A DNA stretch of 64,000 bases from Eriocheir sinensis (taxonomy: Eukaryota; Arthropoda; Malacostraca; Decapoda; Varunidae), in assembly GCF_024679095.1 (NCBI RefSeq), contig NC_066534.1, forward strand, positions 17,650,163 through 17,714,162, written 5' to 3'. This document shows positions 1 through 14,929 of the stretch, piece after piece. Below the pieces are notes generated by a model, which was not told the origin of the DNA, searched no databases, and saw only the letters and a program-made list of their open reading frames with translations. Position numbers and translations under genes: made by a program. The first letter of the stretch is position 1; each line of letters begins with the position of its first letter.

Positions 1-150
1 AGGACGGAATAGGAGAGGGAATGGATGTGGAGGGGTAGGTCAGGCTGGTTGTCACAGGATGCAGTTTCATTTCCAGTTCTACACCGGTGACGTATCCGTT
101 GTTTACCATCTTCCACCTGCTGTCCGTTATCACACATGGAAACCAGATAA

Positions 151-365
151 CACGAACACTACATAGATAACCGCATCATCCTCTTAACAGCTAATCATGT
201 AGTTATACGCACAGGAAAGCCTAATAATTAGAATCATAATCACTGAGTCTATATTATTTAACATACCCAGATAAGCGAACACTTTATAGATAACCGCATC
301 ATCCTCTTAACAGCTAATCATGTAGTTACACGCACAGGAAACCCTAATTAGAATCAAAATTCCTG
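151..365. repeat. Imperfect tandem duplication, unit about 122 bp
   Basis: The segment starting near 151 (containing ATAACCGCATCATCCTC and a CACAGGAAA stretch) recurs near 273 with a few substitutions and small indels. It looks like a simple local duplication with no coding content. Confidence 0.8.
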
Positions 366-1164
366 AGTTATTGCCAAACTGCCGGTCGAACGTCTGAGGC
401 AAATGTTAATCACCTCTGTCTGTGTCTGTCTCGACGGCGAGCTTTGGCACGCTTGATGGGATCCGAGTCAGGCCGTGTTCCCGTGTCTGGGTTGCCGGCT
501 GGGAGGGCTGGGCTGGCTGACAAGAGAGAGCGAGAGAGGGAGAGGTGGCTGTGGCTGTGCTCACTGCTAACGTTTTAGTCACTAGGCAGAGGCAGTGCGT
601 GGAGGAGGCGAGCTGTGTGAGGTGCTGGGAGGTGTCTCGGAAACTCATCCTCCTGTTGTCACGCGCTGAGGTACGGTATTACTACTACGTACCGTACTTC
701 CGAGGTTTTGGGAATAGGGCACAACGGAGTGGGGCAGGTGTGTTGACTCATGCCCCGAGTTTTTTCCCGTTATCTTGACATGTGTGCGGCTGTTCCAACC
801 TAGAAGAGCAGGCAGAGGCTGTGAGTGGTGATGGAGGTCAGCAGATTGAGGTGAAGGAATAAATTAAGGTGTCTTAAACTCATTCTTCAGTTGTCATTCG
901 TTGAGGTACTTACTGGTTTGCTAGAACAGCGGTGTATAACAGTATGGCGGGTGTATTCATGCCGCAGGTTCTGTAATGTTATCAGATGAGCCAGTGGTTG
1001 GTTGAGCGTCTCCGGTCCAGCGAGGCAACACGTGCAAGGGGAGTGTTCACCGCGACCTTGAACCTCGCTGCCTCCCCCTCGTGCTGCGAATCGACTTTAG
1101 GTCCTCCTTGCATCTTTTCTTCTTGGTTCTTGGCTCTTCTTTCACGACTCCTCTCTCATGGTTC

Positions 1165-1365
1165 TTACTTGGTCCGTATTCTTAAACGTATCGGGCTCCC
1201 ATTACGGTTATTTTACAAGCCACAGAGAAGGTTAAGTGGGTTTTCATGGGTTGCTTTCCAGTGCAGGGTCCAGAGGTCACGTCACACTATCACAAGGATC
1301 ACAGAAATAGTCCATGAAAAGCCCATCAACTTCCAAGAGCTTTTCAAACAGGCGAACTGAGACCC
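1165..1365 (-). repeat. Dispersed repeat REP-1, diverged copy
   Basis: The segment with GTATTCTTAAACGTATCGGG followed by a GGGTTTTCATGGG core resembles copies at 29876-30680, 31016-31580, 32890-33020, 36235-36440, 37615-37790 and 63530-63715. It is non-coding; the reading frame across it is judged fortuitous. It belongs to a short interspersed family of unknown class. Confidence 0.6.
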
Positions 1366-2084
1366 CAGTTGAGTTTTTCGTGTGACCTTGTACCCGAATT
1401 ACTATACCCTGCAATGATTGTGAAGTTGACATTTACTGTGGTACTATTGCTAACGCCCTTCGAGCTGACCAAGCATTTAGTTGGGCTGAGGTGGCGAAGA
1501 GAGACAGGAAAGTGAAGAATCTCCTAGTTGTGAAAGCATCTATCTACCCAGGTTATCTATATACCTTCCTTAGCGACAGAATTAGTGGTTGGCTAACGCG
1601 CTCATATCTCTTTTTCTACTTTACGAAATACTCTTCTAATGCCATGAATGTCTTTTGCTAAACCTTCAAACCTCTGGAAAAAAAAGTTCGTCTAAAAAGT
1701 AAAGTATGTCAGAACCAATTTTAACCGCGTATCCTTCTAGTGAGGTAATCTCCAACCAGCACCACCTCTGATGTGGCTTTACGAGGATCCACAGGAGTCT
1801 AGAGTTCTTTACGAGGGCAGACTCAGGCAAGGGGGAAAAGGGGGGCGCGGTGACCTGGCAGGCGTCCTCCAACACCGCCCACTCAGCTCTTAAAGGGACC
1901 ATGCTCCTCCGTGCTGGCGTGATGTCCTCGTGACTTCATGTGGTGCCCGGAAATTGGCGTACTACTGTAGTTTAGAGGAAAATATGTATTGTAGAGGAGA
2001 GTCAGTGTTTACTAGTCCTGTTTTACCCCTCCTCTTTCTTCGAGACCCTGGCTATATAGACGCGTAGCCCATGTCCTGTTTTCC

Positions 2085-2265
2085 CTCTATTCCTTCCTAT
2101 TCCTATTCCTTATTCCTTCCTATTCCTTCCCATCCCTATTCCTTCTTATTCCTTTCTTTGCCCATTCCTTCCTATTCCCATTCCTATTCCTACTCCTTAT
2201 TCCTTTCTTTGCCCATTCCTTCCTATTCCCATTCCATCCCGTTCCTATTCCTTCCTATTCCCATT
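2085..2265 (+). repeat. TTCCTATTCC-type simple repeat
   Basis: Degenerate pentamer/decamer array built from CCTATT and CCCATT units over about 180 bp. The serine/proline/leucine-rich translation is an artefact of the repeat. Confidence 0.9.
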
Positions 2266-2705
2266 AACAGTGTCTCGAAGAAAGGGGAGGAGTAATACAG
2301 GACTGGTACATATTGACTCTTCTTCACAATACATATTACATATTTTTCTCTAAACTACAGTATAGGTTAATTTCCTAGCATCACATTTGGTCCTAGTTCT
2401 ACTGCAGGGCCAAATTTCGACTCACTCCCGGGTAACAGTGAGGCAGCAATACTCGAACCCTCATTTGGCAGCATTTCCGAGGTCATATGAGGAGGCCATT
2501 GAAATTCCCTTAGCCCTCAAGGATTATCGAATTCGCATATGTGGAAGGAATAGAAAGGATTACGAAGGAGTAGGAATAGGAATGTGTGCCAACCATGATA
2601 AGCTGTATGATATAAGCATTTCTAGTTCACATGCACTCTGCCTTTATCACTCAAGATGCTGCTTTTCTGGCTTTATATTAATTACATTTCTCTCGTCCCT
2701 AACAG

Positions 2706-3052
2706 ACAGTTGAGTCCACTCCTGAAGCCAGCCACTGCGTGTCTTGGGGAGGAGCAGCCAGCCACACACCCTCCTAGCAGCAGGGCCAGGCCTGCAGGGC
2801 ACTGAACAGTTGTAAGTTCTCTCTATTTTCTTTTTTTTTCTGAGTTTTCATATTGGTAGCTTATTGTTAATCAATGTGTTGTAGGTGTTGATTCTGCTGA
2901 TTGGTTAATATAAATTTCTTTACTCTTGGTGTCTTTTTAGACTGAGTGGTGAGAAAATGTGTATAATTAGTTCTTGCATGTTGAAGTGAAAAGAAGGTTA
3001 TATTAAATCTGTCATTTGTTACAGCTGTTTGACTTTGGTGAAGCCTCTCAAG
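2706..3052 (+). other. PC: Likely 5' untranslated exons of pyruvate carboxylase
   Basis: A pyrimidine-rich acceptor ends at 2705 and a strong GTAAGT donor follows 2811, giving a 106-nt non-coding exon without an ATG. The next acceptor ends at 3024, so the coding exon would begin at 3025 with 28 nt of leader before the start codon at 3053. The exon call rests on splice signals only; transcript data would be needed to confirm it or locate the first exon. Confidence 0.5.
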
Positions 3053-6000
3053 ATGTTGGGTGCCCACTTGTCCCGGCTGCGGCTGCTGGTCCAGCCCCGC
3101 CAAGGCCTGGCCTCGGCCCTGCGGCTGGCCAGCTCAACCTCCAGTATTGAATACGAGCCAATCAAATCTGTCCTTGTAGCTAACAGAGGTGAGGAAGAAC
3201 ATTTTTTTCATTCAGGAGCAGAGATGGTTATAAATAGTCATAAAATATATCGCAATACGTACTTGATCCCCCTTGAAGTATTGTGGTACCAGTAACCTTA
3301 TTGAAAATATGTTGAGAGAAGTGTGTGAGGCAAATAGGTTTTCATGCTACCCTGTGGTGTGTGTATGTGTAGGCCTTCCAGTCAAGAGAAATCCATTCTA
3401 TCAAGGCCTGGATGTAGCTGTTGATTGGAGACACCACCTGGCACTTTATTAGCTTGGTCATCAAAAAAGATCTAGAAGCAAGTCTCATAGTACACAGAAC
3501 TTTAATTTTATGTAGAATTAGAGATCTGTTTAGCTAATATGAACATTGACCTTCATATCATTAGAAAGAAAAGGCATGTCAACATAAAATATGAGATATA
3601 TGCCTACTTCTTATGTTTTTTTTATTTCACAAAATCCCTTATTTTCCAATCTATAGGGATGTCCTTGATTTACAGGTGAAATTGCCATTCGAGTTTTCCG
3701 GGCATGCACGGAGCTGGGCATACGGTCCGTTGCCGTGTACAGTGCACAAGACAAAATGCACATGCACAGACAGAAGGCAGACGAGTCGTACATCATCGGC
3801 CAGGGACTGTCCCCAGTGGACGCATATCTCTGTATTCCTGAGATCATCCGTGTAGCGAAGGTAAGGTTGTCATATTTTTTTATTTCTGCTTCTCTGGCTC
3901 ATAAGCAATGGGTTCATACTGAAGAATTAACTACAGGTCTCCCCCACTTTATGATGGTTCATTTTACGATATTGTGTTCATGATCATCATTAGTATTCTT
4001 ACGATCCATCTGGCTCACTTTTATGGTTGATTCCGTTTTTATTTAAGCTACTTAATGTATAAATGTACAGGTAATATGTGCTCATATTCACTTTGGCAAT
4101 GATTTAAATACAGCGCATTTCATGAAATATCTTTAAGGTTACATACAGCAGTTTTATGTCACTTAATATAAGAGTCCAGGAATGCATCCCTATTGATTAA
4201 ACCTTAAATTTATTATACAACAGCTTTTCCAAGAACACAACTCAGTCAAAAGCGAGGGATATCTGTTTTCTTTTGAAAACATTATTTGATTTTTTTCCCA
4301 TATATTCCTTTGCAGCATTACTCATACTAAATTTTGCTGGAAGATTATCATGGTTAGGACAATGCTTTGAAAGCATATGCAAGAAATTGGATGGCACTAA
4401 TACAAAGGTATACTATTCATGCTGCAGCATAGTTACGTGAATAAAGTGAAACTAATCGTCCGTTAACTGTTAAACAGTAAAACAAATCATCACCTACCAT
4501 GCAAGTGCATCTGAACGGGAAAATAACAGCATGATGTACTGTCCAAAAAGAAAATATTGCATGTTGAAGGTCGTTAAGATAGTGAATTTTCCCATATATT
4601 GTATATTGTTAACATAACTGATTCATCAGTACAATTATCACAATATATCTCATCTACCTATCTGTGTTTACACTTTGCGCCCTCACATGAACTTCCCCAG
4701 GCATGCCCACAGCAGCAGATTCTCCAACTTTAGCTGTTCCACCACCCCCTCTCAGCACATTCAGCTCTCTGCAATACTCATCCACTTTATCAATTTATTT
4801 CACTGCTGGCCTCCTCCTTACACCCTCTCAGTCAATCCTGCCCTCATACATACAACACTGCCATTCTGATTCATTTTCATCACATTTCCAAACCATCATC
4901 CAAACTGCGTTTCACCTATTCAGCCACTCCATGATCCACTCCCTTCCCTGTCACACCTACTATACCAAAACTTGCACATATTTTTATTAATCTCCATTCC
5001 ATCTTGACGCACCACATGCACCTCTTTTGTAGCTCATTTCCACCACTTGTGTGTGTGATTGCTCTGCTAAATTACACATCCATGTCTCTGATGCATATGA
5101 CTTGAGTTGGGAGAATGATACTGTTTCTTCAAGCTTCTTTACCCCCATGCTCACACTTCTTGCTCTCATATTTCCTGTTTTATGATAAATGCAGTTGATA
5201 CTTGAAAATAATGTGATTAACTGTGCTATGCTCTGCTTCATCTGCTATACATTGCTTTGCTAATGAATTAATACTTTTTCAACAGTAAAGTCATAGATGA
5301 GGAGAGGGAGCATAGTACGTTGAAATACTAGAGGAGGACAAGAAATCTCCTTTTAGTGTGGAGGAATTAATAGTTTGTGAATGCAGTATATGTTGCTCAC
5401 CTCGTTGGTCCAGCTTAGTGGGATGCTCCGTAGGATGGCCTGTTGCTGTTCAATGTTTCTCTTTGTGAGCCTCGACCCCACCCTATTTATTACAGGGAAA
5501 GGGTCATATGTTTGTTTCCCATAAAAGTACATCATTAATATAATTTGGAACTATGTAGTTACAGTCAGCAGTTTATTACCTCAATATTTTGCCTTATGTG
5601 AAGTAAATACATACATGGTTCTTTGTACAAGACAGCGTATATTGGAGTAGGTGGATTGCAACACTGCTCAGGGCTGTTCAGGATGCAAGACTGTTACCCT
5701 CAGTGACACATGCAAATATTGGACATAAATATGTATTACTTGATATGTATCTGCCCTAGATCCAATAATGTGATTGCTTGAGTCTAGGAAAGTATTCAAA
5801 CCGTTAGATACATTCATATCTTGTATATTAAATGGACACTGAATTATATTTCTCTCCTGTAATATTTTTACTGTAAACTGCTTCAGCCACTTCACCTGCA
5901 CATAATATATTATATCCTCCATAAGCACAAAGAACTATGTAAGATTTGCTAAGAGGTGTGTCTGGTCAGTGGGGGTACTTGTGTTGTGGGGACAAGGAAC

Positions 6001-9000
6001 TGATATTACTCTTTACCTGGAAGCCCCATATTCACAATAAATGTCAGTAATGTGGAAGATGAATAATGAAGGAGAGACCATAACAATGAAATAGAAGTTC
6101 AGGATAACTTGTGTATGTTTCTTGAAAGGGATTGCAGTAAAAAATATATTTATATTTCTTGAAGTGTTTTTTAAGTATTCATGGCATAGAAAGTGTTCTT
6201 TACTTGACAATTTTTTTGTTGCTCAGGAGAATAACGTGGACGCCATTCACCCCGGCTATGGGTTCCTGTCGGAGCGCTCAGACTTTGCCCAGGCGTGTAT
6301 TGACAACAACCTGCGGTTCATTGGACCCTCGCCTGTGGTGGTGCAGAAGATGGGTGACAAGGTGGCTGCCCGGCAGACAGCCATTAATGCTGGTAAGAAC
6401 AGTGCCATGGAAATGTATTATAATCCCTGGTATGTTACACAACCTCTTGCTGGTACTATACATAATGCATTTCAGAAGCTCGTAGTCATGTTGTTTGTAC
6501 CTGTATATTTCTCCATCACCAACTTAACATTACTATTAAGATATATAATTTTTTATGGTGACATTTTGTATTAGTTTTTTCCTCTTACTGTATATCAGTA
6601 TATATAATAGAACAGTTCACCTGACTCAAATAGCAGAGGTACTGGGAGAAGCTTCTTGGAACCATTCACTTACCAGAGTATACTTGTGCACATGATTTAC
6701 GTCCAACGCTCATTCATAGCTTGCACAATACATTTCATTATTTTGAAGGAATATTTTGAACAAAAAAGCCTTATTCCTGCATTCAATTCTAAACCTTTAG
6801 AGGCTTTGTTATGTGGAAAGAAGACCGGTAGTTGTATCCCATAATTTTTGCTTGTTATTCCTAAATGTCAGATTGGTGCTCCTTACTCACTAGTTATGGA
6901 GTTTGGCAAATTTGAGTCAATTATTATTCATACCTGTCATAAGGAAATATTTTATTACTGCTTTTATGACATGTGATAGATACATCATTCATTAGTACCT
7001 TCTCATATTGTGACATATTTATAGTATGCAGGGTACCTCCCAAATTCTATCATCTTGTTTTTCTTTTCTTTTTCTCATTTGATCATGTTTATGCACAATC
7101 CTTCTCATGGTTTCCTCGTGCTGCAGGTGTGCAAGTGGTTCCCGGCACAGACCATCCCGTCACCTCAGCAGACGATGCCTACGAGTTCTGCGTCAAGTAT
7201 GGCCTGCCAGTAATGCTAAAGGCAGCCTATGGAGGGGGCGGCCGAGGCATGAGGGTGGTGCGGGAACTAAATGTAAGGAGAGAGTGAGTCTGAATTCTAA
7301 TTGTATATACAAGCACTACAACGCCCGAACATTTGACGTATAACTCTTAGTTCTGCGGGATAATAAACCAAATGTGTGTTATTACCAGGATGTGAAGGAA
7401 AGCTTCCGCCGAGCATCGTCTGAAGCTGAAGCTGCCTTTGGAAATGGTGCCATGTTCATTGAGAAGTTCATCGAGAAGCCGAGACATATTGAGCTGCAGG
7501 TGCTGGGTGACAAGGCCGGAAACGTCGTGCACCTGTACGAGCGAGACTGTTCTGTGCAGAGGCGTCACCAGAAGCTTGTAGAGGTTGCTCCAGCCCCAAA
7601 CTTGGACCAAAGGGTAAGGAGGTGAATCAGCAAACCTTCTGGTGGGGCAAATAGGTTGTTTGTCTTTTTTAGTACAAGAAGCCCCAGTTATTCGACCTTT
7701 CATAATTCAACGTTTTGCTCTTTCAACATTTCAAAATACCTACCTTATTTTACTGTTTTGACATGCAATCCCTGCTCTGACAGGTGCGGGAGGCCATGGC
7801 AGCTGATGCAGTCAAGTTGTGTAGGAGTGTTGGCTATGAGAATGCTGGCACTGTTGAGTTCCTGCTGGACAACCAAGGGAACTACTACTTCATAGAGGTC
7901 AATGCCCGTCTGCAGGTGGAGCACACGTGTACAGAGGAGATCACTGGGTACATACACACGTCATGCAGAGTACTGAAAAATTTGGCTGTAGTCTCTGATT
8001 ACCCTCATCAACACTTAAGTTTTCTTTACTGGAGTGCAATACTTGCCATACATTGTTTTTAAGGTTTCATAACTCCTTTTCATATTGTTATAAATGTTTT
8101 TTCTGATGCAGTTCCATGATTTTTGAGATTTTCAAGCATGCCAGTATTCACTATTGGTAGGCTAAATAATCCAGTTTCACCCCTCACTTAAAGGATTGAC
8201 TTGGTGCAGTCGCAAATCCGCATCGCCGAGGGGATGACTCTGCCTGAGCTGGGCATGACTCAGGAGAAGATCACAGCCCAGGGGTGTGCCATTCAGTGCA
8301 GAGTCACAACAGAGGATCCTGCCAAGGGTTTCCAGCCAGACACAGGGAGGCTGGAGGTAGGCAGGTGTTAACATTTATACACAGAATTGAGATTTCATGA
8401 TACATATTTTAATGCAGCATCCATCACTCCATTATGGAATGTGTCACCCATTCTTGTCAACCCGCAGGTGTTCCGAAGCGGTGAGGGGATGGGCATCCGC
8501 CTTGATGGTGCCTCGGCCTATGCTGGGGCCATCATCTCCCCATACTATGACTCCCTCCTCATGAAGGTCATATCAAGGGCCTCGGACCTCCATGCCTCGG
8601 CCTCTAAGATGAACCGTTCCCTCCGAGAGTTCAGAATCCGTGGTGTCAAGGTCAGTGCCTGAACACTCAGAAAAGTGAAAAAGTGGAATAAAAAACTAAG
8701 ATTTTCATAAACATTAAATTACATCCAACATATATATTGATTTACCTAGCAAAAAAAAAATTATCTGTTTTTATGGCTGCACAAATAGCCAGTCCTGTTA
8801 AGAGAATTGAAGGTATGAAAGACAGTATGAAAGGATAGCAAAATTATTACATAACTCACCAACCCGCCAAATACTGTTTACTTTCAGACAAACATTCCGT
8901 TCCTCCTCAACGTGCTAGAAAACCAGAAGTTCCTCAATGGTACTATCGACACCACCTTCATCGACGAGAACCCTCAGCTCTTCCAGTTCCAGCCTTCACA

Positions 9001-12000
9001 GAACCGAGCCCAAAAGTTGCTGAACTACTTGGGCAACGTGCTGGTCAATGGGCCCCTCACACCCTTGGCTACAGGGCTGAAGCCTGCAGAAATGTATGCC
9101 ACAGTTCCAGAAACTCCACCAGGTTAGAACATGTCACCTTCTTTTCATTTAATGTCCTTATTTTCCTTAATGTTGTTGGATGGGCTTTGAGTCCCTCCCA
9201 CTCTTAACCCGGTAACAGTGACGGGCCAAATTTGTGGCTTTACCGTGTACCAGCAATGGGCCAAATTTTTACCATGATATAAACCCCCCCAAATAGATGA
9301 TGCGTAAACTGATCGCAAATGCATTGGTACTATATATTATGAAATGGTTTGCGTGAGTGGTGATTTTTTCTCATTAATTCGCTTAGAGGGGCCTTTAAGA
9401 TACATGTTCCCAGCAGCTACCGGGTTAACAATGGTATACTCTCTCCTCCCTGATGTTCAACCTTCTGTCTTCTTCCACACACTGACATTTTTTTACTCAG
9501 CCACTTTTTTGATATGTGGAGAGATGAGGTGTGACAGCTTGTACAGGGAGAAACTTGAGTGGCAGAGTGATAAAGAACTAGGGTTACTAAGGCTGCAAGT
9601 TCCCAGTGACTCCAGAGAACAGCCCTCAAGGGGTCATTATGTATGGTGATCAGCTTTTACACTGGAAATACATTAAGCCACTTGACATCAGAAGCAAGGC
9701 AGACTGGTAGTGGTGATAGGGATGCATACAATAGGCTCTAATTATCCTACTTTTTAATTTATTGTTTCTAGGAGTTTTGCCTTGAATGCCAATAATGTAG
9801 AGATTAAAATTATTCCGCACATTTCTCCTTTTTGGTTCTTTAGCCACAGACCCTCCTCGTGGTTTCCGAGACGTCTTATTGGCTGAGGGACCAGAGGGCT
9901 TTGCCAAGGCTGTCAGGAACCACAAGGGTCTCCTGCTCATGGACACAACCTTCAGGGATGCCCACCAGTCTCTCCTGGCCACAAGGGTCCGAACCCATGA
10001 CCTCCTAAAGGTACCCCAAGAAGCCATGTCCAAGTCCTAATTGATAATTCTAACTGGTGAGTTGGTATGGATCACTAACTAAAAAATGTCTCTGCCTTCA
10101 GATCTCACCATATGTTGCACACAACTTCAGTGGACTCTATTCCTTGGAGAACTGGGGAGGTGCCACCTTTGATGTGGCACTCAGGTTCCTCCATGAGTGC
10201 CCATGGGAACGACTGGAGGCCATGCGCAAGAAGATCCCAAACATTCCATTCCAGATGCTCCTGAGAGGGGCCAATGGTGTGGGGTACACTAGTTACCCGG
10301 ACAATGCTGTGTACAAGTAGGTGTTTCTCTAAGGTTTAGGGATCTTGTTTACATGAATATGACATGCCCATACCAGTAGAATCATAGGATTGCTCTGTCA
10401 CTTTGTCAAAGCCTCGGCTGGAAATAAGTATGTAGTTTAACTTGTCATAATTAATGTCTTAAAGATATGATTCCATTGTTGAATAGTTTGAGATACAGAA
10501 GTACACATTCTCATTTTTAGTCTACCTGGAATAGTTCCGTGGATAGTATTAGTTATTTCATCACCACTAAAACCAGTGTTTCCCAATTCTAACATCTATG
10601 ATATGAACCTTATGTAAAATACAACTAAAACAAACTGAAATTTCAGATTCTGTGAACTGTCGGTAAAAGCAGGAATGGACATCTTCCGTGTGTTTGACTC
10701 CCTCAACTACATGCCCAACCTGCTGATGGGTGTGGAGGCTGTAGGCAGTGCAGGTAAGGATGATTATTGTTATTAACCCCTTGAGTGCCTGTTCCCTACA
10801 AGAAGACATCACCAAGCTACAGGAATGGAACAAAAAGTGGCTGCTACAATTCAGTGAAGAAAAATGTAAAGTCTTGTCCACCATACCAATACCATATGGG
10901 AAACACTCCACTATCAACCACAGAGGCAGGGAAAGACCTAGAAGTATATGTTACCAGGCTAATAGTGAATGTGAAATCCGTTCCAATCGCAGCGGACGGG
11001 TTAAGGGGGACAGAAATCGTTCCTAATGAGTTAACCAGAGGATGAAGTGCAATGCTGTGTGACTGGTGCTGTGTTGATTCAAAGATACACCCAGCACATA
11101 TGCAAACATGATTTTTATGTAGGGAAAGAGGATAGCTCAGTGGCTTATAAATACATCACTACAACATTGTGGTCCTAAGAGAGAAAAATGAAAGTTCCCA
11201 AGATGTAGCAATTTAGTTAAGTGTGAGTTATCTTGATACTCCCCTCTGAAGAGTTGGAAGAAGGGTAAACTGATTGGGAAAACATTGTAATAGATTAAAT
11301 AATGCATGTACGTATAAACAAATAATGTTAGATATGAAGCTTCACCTCAGTTCAGTAGGAAAGTTGTTGTTGATGAGACCCAAACCAACTAAAACTTATG
11401 AATGTCTTTATATTGGAAGTCTGATTGAAGTTTCCTCCCAACTCTCCAGGTGGTGTGGTGGAAGCTGCCATCTCATACTCTGGAGATATATGTGACCCCA
11501 GCAAGACCAAGTACACCCTCCAGTACTACCTAGACTTGGCAGAGCAGTTGGTGAAGGCTGGAACACATGTGCTTTGTATCAAGGTAACGTGAAGGGGCCC
11601 TTTAGATATTTCCTTAGTGTTTTCTCAAGGGTAACGATTCTAGTCTGTCAAAGAAAAGAATATATGTTTGAAAATAGAAACAAAAGAATTCGTTTTAGCT
11701 GGAAAGATGTGTTATTGTATGTTTTTTTATTGAAAGGATATTGAGAAATTACAAGGAGTAAGAAAGTTTTAGTGAAAGGAAGTGTTGGGTTAGACAGATT
11801 TTGATGAGGGAATTTTCTCGCAGGACGCTGCCAAAGGAATGATGAGGATAATATAAAAGTAAATTCTGATTACCAGGAGGAAGGTGCTGTGTGCTGCGGC
11901 TAGTGCCTGGGCTGTGTTCATAACTAAGCTCCAGTTACACATTGTCTTCCTCTCACTAAATCCCATCACTCCCGTCATATCAAGCTTTGTCCAGCATGAC

Positions 12001-14897
12001 CCGTTTTTTTAATTCCTGCCATCTTGTTTGTCCTTAAATAGTGTGCAGCATTTTCACAGTTTAGTTACTGTTTCAAGTAATTTTTTGGACGTGTCAAAGT
12101 ATAATGTGTGCTGAACCTGTGTCCAGGATATGGCAGGACTTTTGAAGCCTCAGGCGGCCAAGCTGCTCGTGTCTTCCCTGCGCGACAAGTACCCTGACCT
12201 GCCCATCCACGTCCACACCCACGACACTTCAGGGGCAGGTGAGGCTGAGCTGCTATGTGGCAGATATGTATTCTTTTATAGAATTACAGATACCTTTAGT
12301 TTTAAGTGAGGTTGTGTCTGAAGAGGCAGAATAAAAGTACTCTCATAATTCAAACTTTCTTTGGCAGCATGAGATTGCTGTAAGCAAAGGCTTCGAGTAA
12401 GCAATACTTTAGATTTATTTACTTCATAATCTTTCAAAAACATTTAATTTTAATACTTCAAATGAGAGGTACCTATACTTACTCATAAACTGAGTTTTCT
12501 ATGTAGCTACTCCTTGTGGAAGCATGCCTCCATGAATCTATGGGCCTGGGTTCAAATCCCAGCCCAGGCAGTCAGTTCACAGCCCACCCAGCTGTTCATC
12601 CTCTGTATCGGGATGGTTGATAAATGGGTACTTGAGGACCTGGTGAAGGCAAATTGGTAACCCTGCTGTTGCACTATCCTTGTGTCCCAGGGTAACGGCT
12701 CTTGCCCACCACGTGCTCAAGGGCCAATGACTGAGACTGCAATGGGCACCAAGGCCACATGGACTTACAGTATATGCTCCTAACTTTACCTTTACCAACC
12801 CTCTGATAGGGAATAGTCTCCTAATGGCAATGAAATATCTCCACTATTATTTCGTTCATCTTGTTATATCCTTGCATATTTAATTTAATAATTCTTTTCC
12901 TTTCTTGCCCCTCCCAGGTGTGGCTTCCATGCTGGAGTGTGCCTATGCAGGTGCTGACGCTGTTGATGTGGCTGTTGACTCCATGTCTGGCATGACCTCC
13001 CAGCCCTCCATGGGTGCCGTGGTGGCCAGCCTGATGGGCCATGAGCTGGACACTGGCATGAACCTCAGTGACATCAGCCAGTACTCTGCCTTCTGGGAAC
13101 AAACTCGCACCCTCTATGCTCCCTTCGAGTGTGCCGTGACCATGAAGTCTGGGAATGCTGATGTCTACCAGAATGAAATACCTGGAGGCCAGTACACAAA
13201 TCTGCAGTTCCAGGTACGACTTGTAACACTGCATTTTTCTGTGAGTGTGTTTGTATGCATAAAAGATGTATGTCATAAAGTAAGCCATGATCATCACCAT
13301 ATTTAGGCTCTTGAACCTTAATTTTAGTTAGTTTAGTTCTAAGTTAGATCTATTTCATGAGATTTTTGGCCTCAATACAAACATTTTCCTTGATTCCTTG
13401 CCCCATGAATATGCATGTTAGTGGACACTGCATTCCCACACCTTTTAGCATGTCTGACTTTCCCATTCACTCAACCTCCCAGAAATATCACACCTAGCTG
13501 ATACTTGACTTCCCTGTATCCAGAGTTTGATATTTACATATTTTTTTAATTTTTTATTAATTAATATATTTAACTTTCTGCCAGGCCTTCTCCCTTGGAC
13601 TGGGTGACCAGTTTGAGTCCATCAAGAAAGCGTACCGAGAGGCAAATCTTCTTCTTGGAGATTTAATTAAGGTACAGAATGTCATAGCCTTCCTATTAAT
13701 ATTAAAACTGACCTTCGTTGTGAATAGTCAATGTTGTTATTATAACAGTTTCCCAGACAGACAGCATTCATGTTGGTGTAGATTTTACTTTTCAGCAAGA
13801 TCAAGCTTATCTGAAGTAATATTTTTTATCTATAAGTAAAAGGATTTCATTTAAAGAATCATTTGTTAGTTTTTAGTTGAATATTTTCTTAATGAGCTGA
13901 CATTTTAGGTCACACCTTCCTCAAAAGTTGTCGGGGACTTGGCCCAGTTCATGGTCCAGAACAAACTCTCGGCAGCAGATGTGGAGGCCAAAGCAGAGAA
14001 CCTCAGCTTCCCCAAGTCCGTGATAGAGTTCATGCAGGGCTACTTGGGGGAGCCCTATGGAGGGTTCCCGGAGCCTCTGCGCACCAAGGTGGGTCCTCCT
14101 CCTAGCCCTTGTGATATGTATATATTTTTTTCACATAGTCAGGTATTGTTACAATTGTTAGTGACTGTTCTTTGTGACCTGTTTTTTGTAAGGCACAAAA
14201 TTGTTCCGAAGATTCTTACTATCTAAGGTAAAAGTTCAGATCAATATTTTTTGCTAGATATGATGAGTGGCTGTGATCGTTCATTGTGTGTGTATGTGTG
14301 TGCGTGTTACTATACTAGGCTAGTAAGACCATTCAGGGGTAACTCGTGACCACAGACAGAAGCAAATTAGCCATTGCTTGTACAGTACACTAAACCTGAC
14401 AAGTTGTATAACCCCTGCCGTGTTTTATCTGTCCGTGCCACGTTTGTTTACCACACGTCTTTCTGGGCAGAACTAGTCCTTTATAACTAGCAATATCATG
14501 ATGCAGCTATTTGCAGTGTGTATGTACAGTTATCAGAAAAGTGCCAGTGTCTTCTCTTTCACAGAGCATTACAAGCTATGTGTATTTGAGACAGTGAGTA
14601 ACAGTGGCACATCCATCACCAATATTTTTTGTGTCAGCTACCCAGCTAATCTTAGTTTTCTACAATAATATTTAGTGGGATGAAATAAAGACATAAATAC
14701 ATAGAAAAATTTGAACTGACCTGAGCGGACCGGAGTATAGTCGGCGAGTGAGTGAGGCGACGCCCCCCCAGGCATAGGCTCCCCATGAACTTCAGCTGTG
14801 TTTTCAAAGAAGAGAGCTGCCAAAATTAAGGCGTCATATATGGTTGTGCACCTTACATGCCCTAAAATGTGGTTGTAAAAAGTGGGTTTTTTTGTGC

Positions 14898-14929
<32 letters not shown>

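Larger units (their letters stand above)
1..2705. other. Upstream region of pyruvate carboxylase, no supported gene
   Basis: No reading frame here has recognisable protein character. The stretch holds a short tandem duplication (151-365), one copy of a dispersed repeat (1165-1365) and a pentanucleotide-rich array (2085-2265). The transcription start and first non-coding exon of pyruvate carboxylase may lie here. Several GT donors such as the one near 671 are possible, but none can be singled out from sequence alone. Confidence 0.5.

Noticed and set aside
986..1360. 124-codon frame upstream of pyruvate carboxylase
   Set aside because: No recognisable domain, and its second half lies in a dispersed repeat.
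10748..11045. Frames that look like a conserved protein with EDITKLQEW
   Set aside because: They are degraded reverse-transcriptase fragments in a repeated element, not a host gene.
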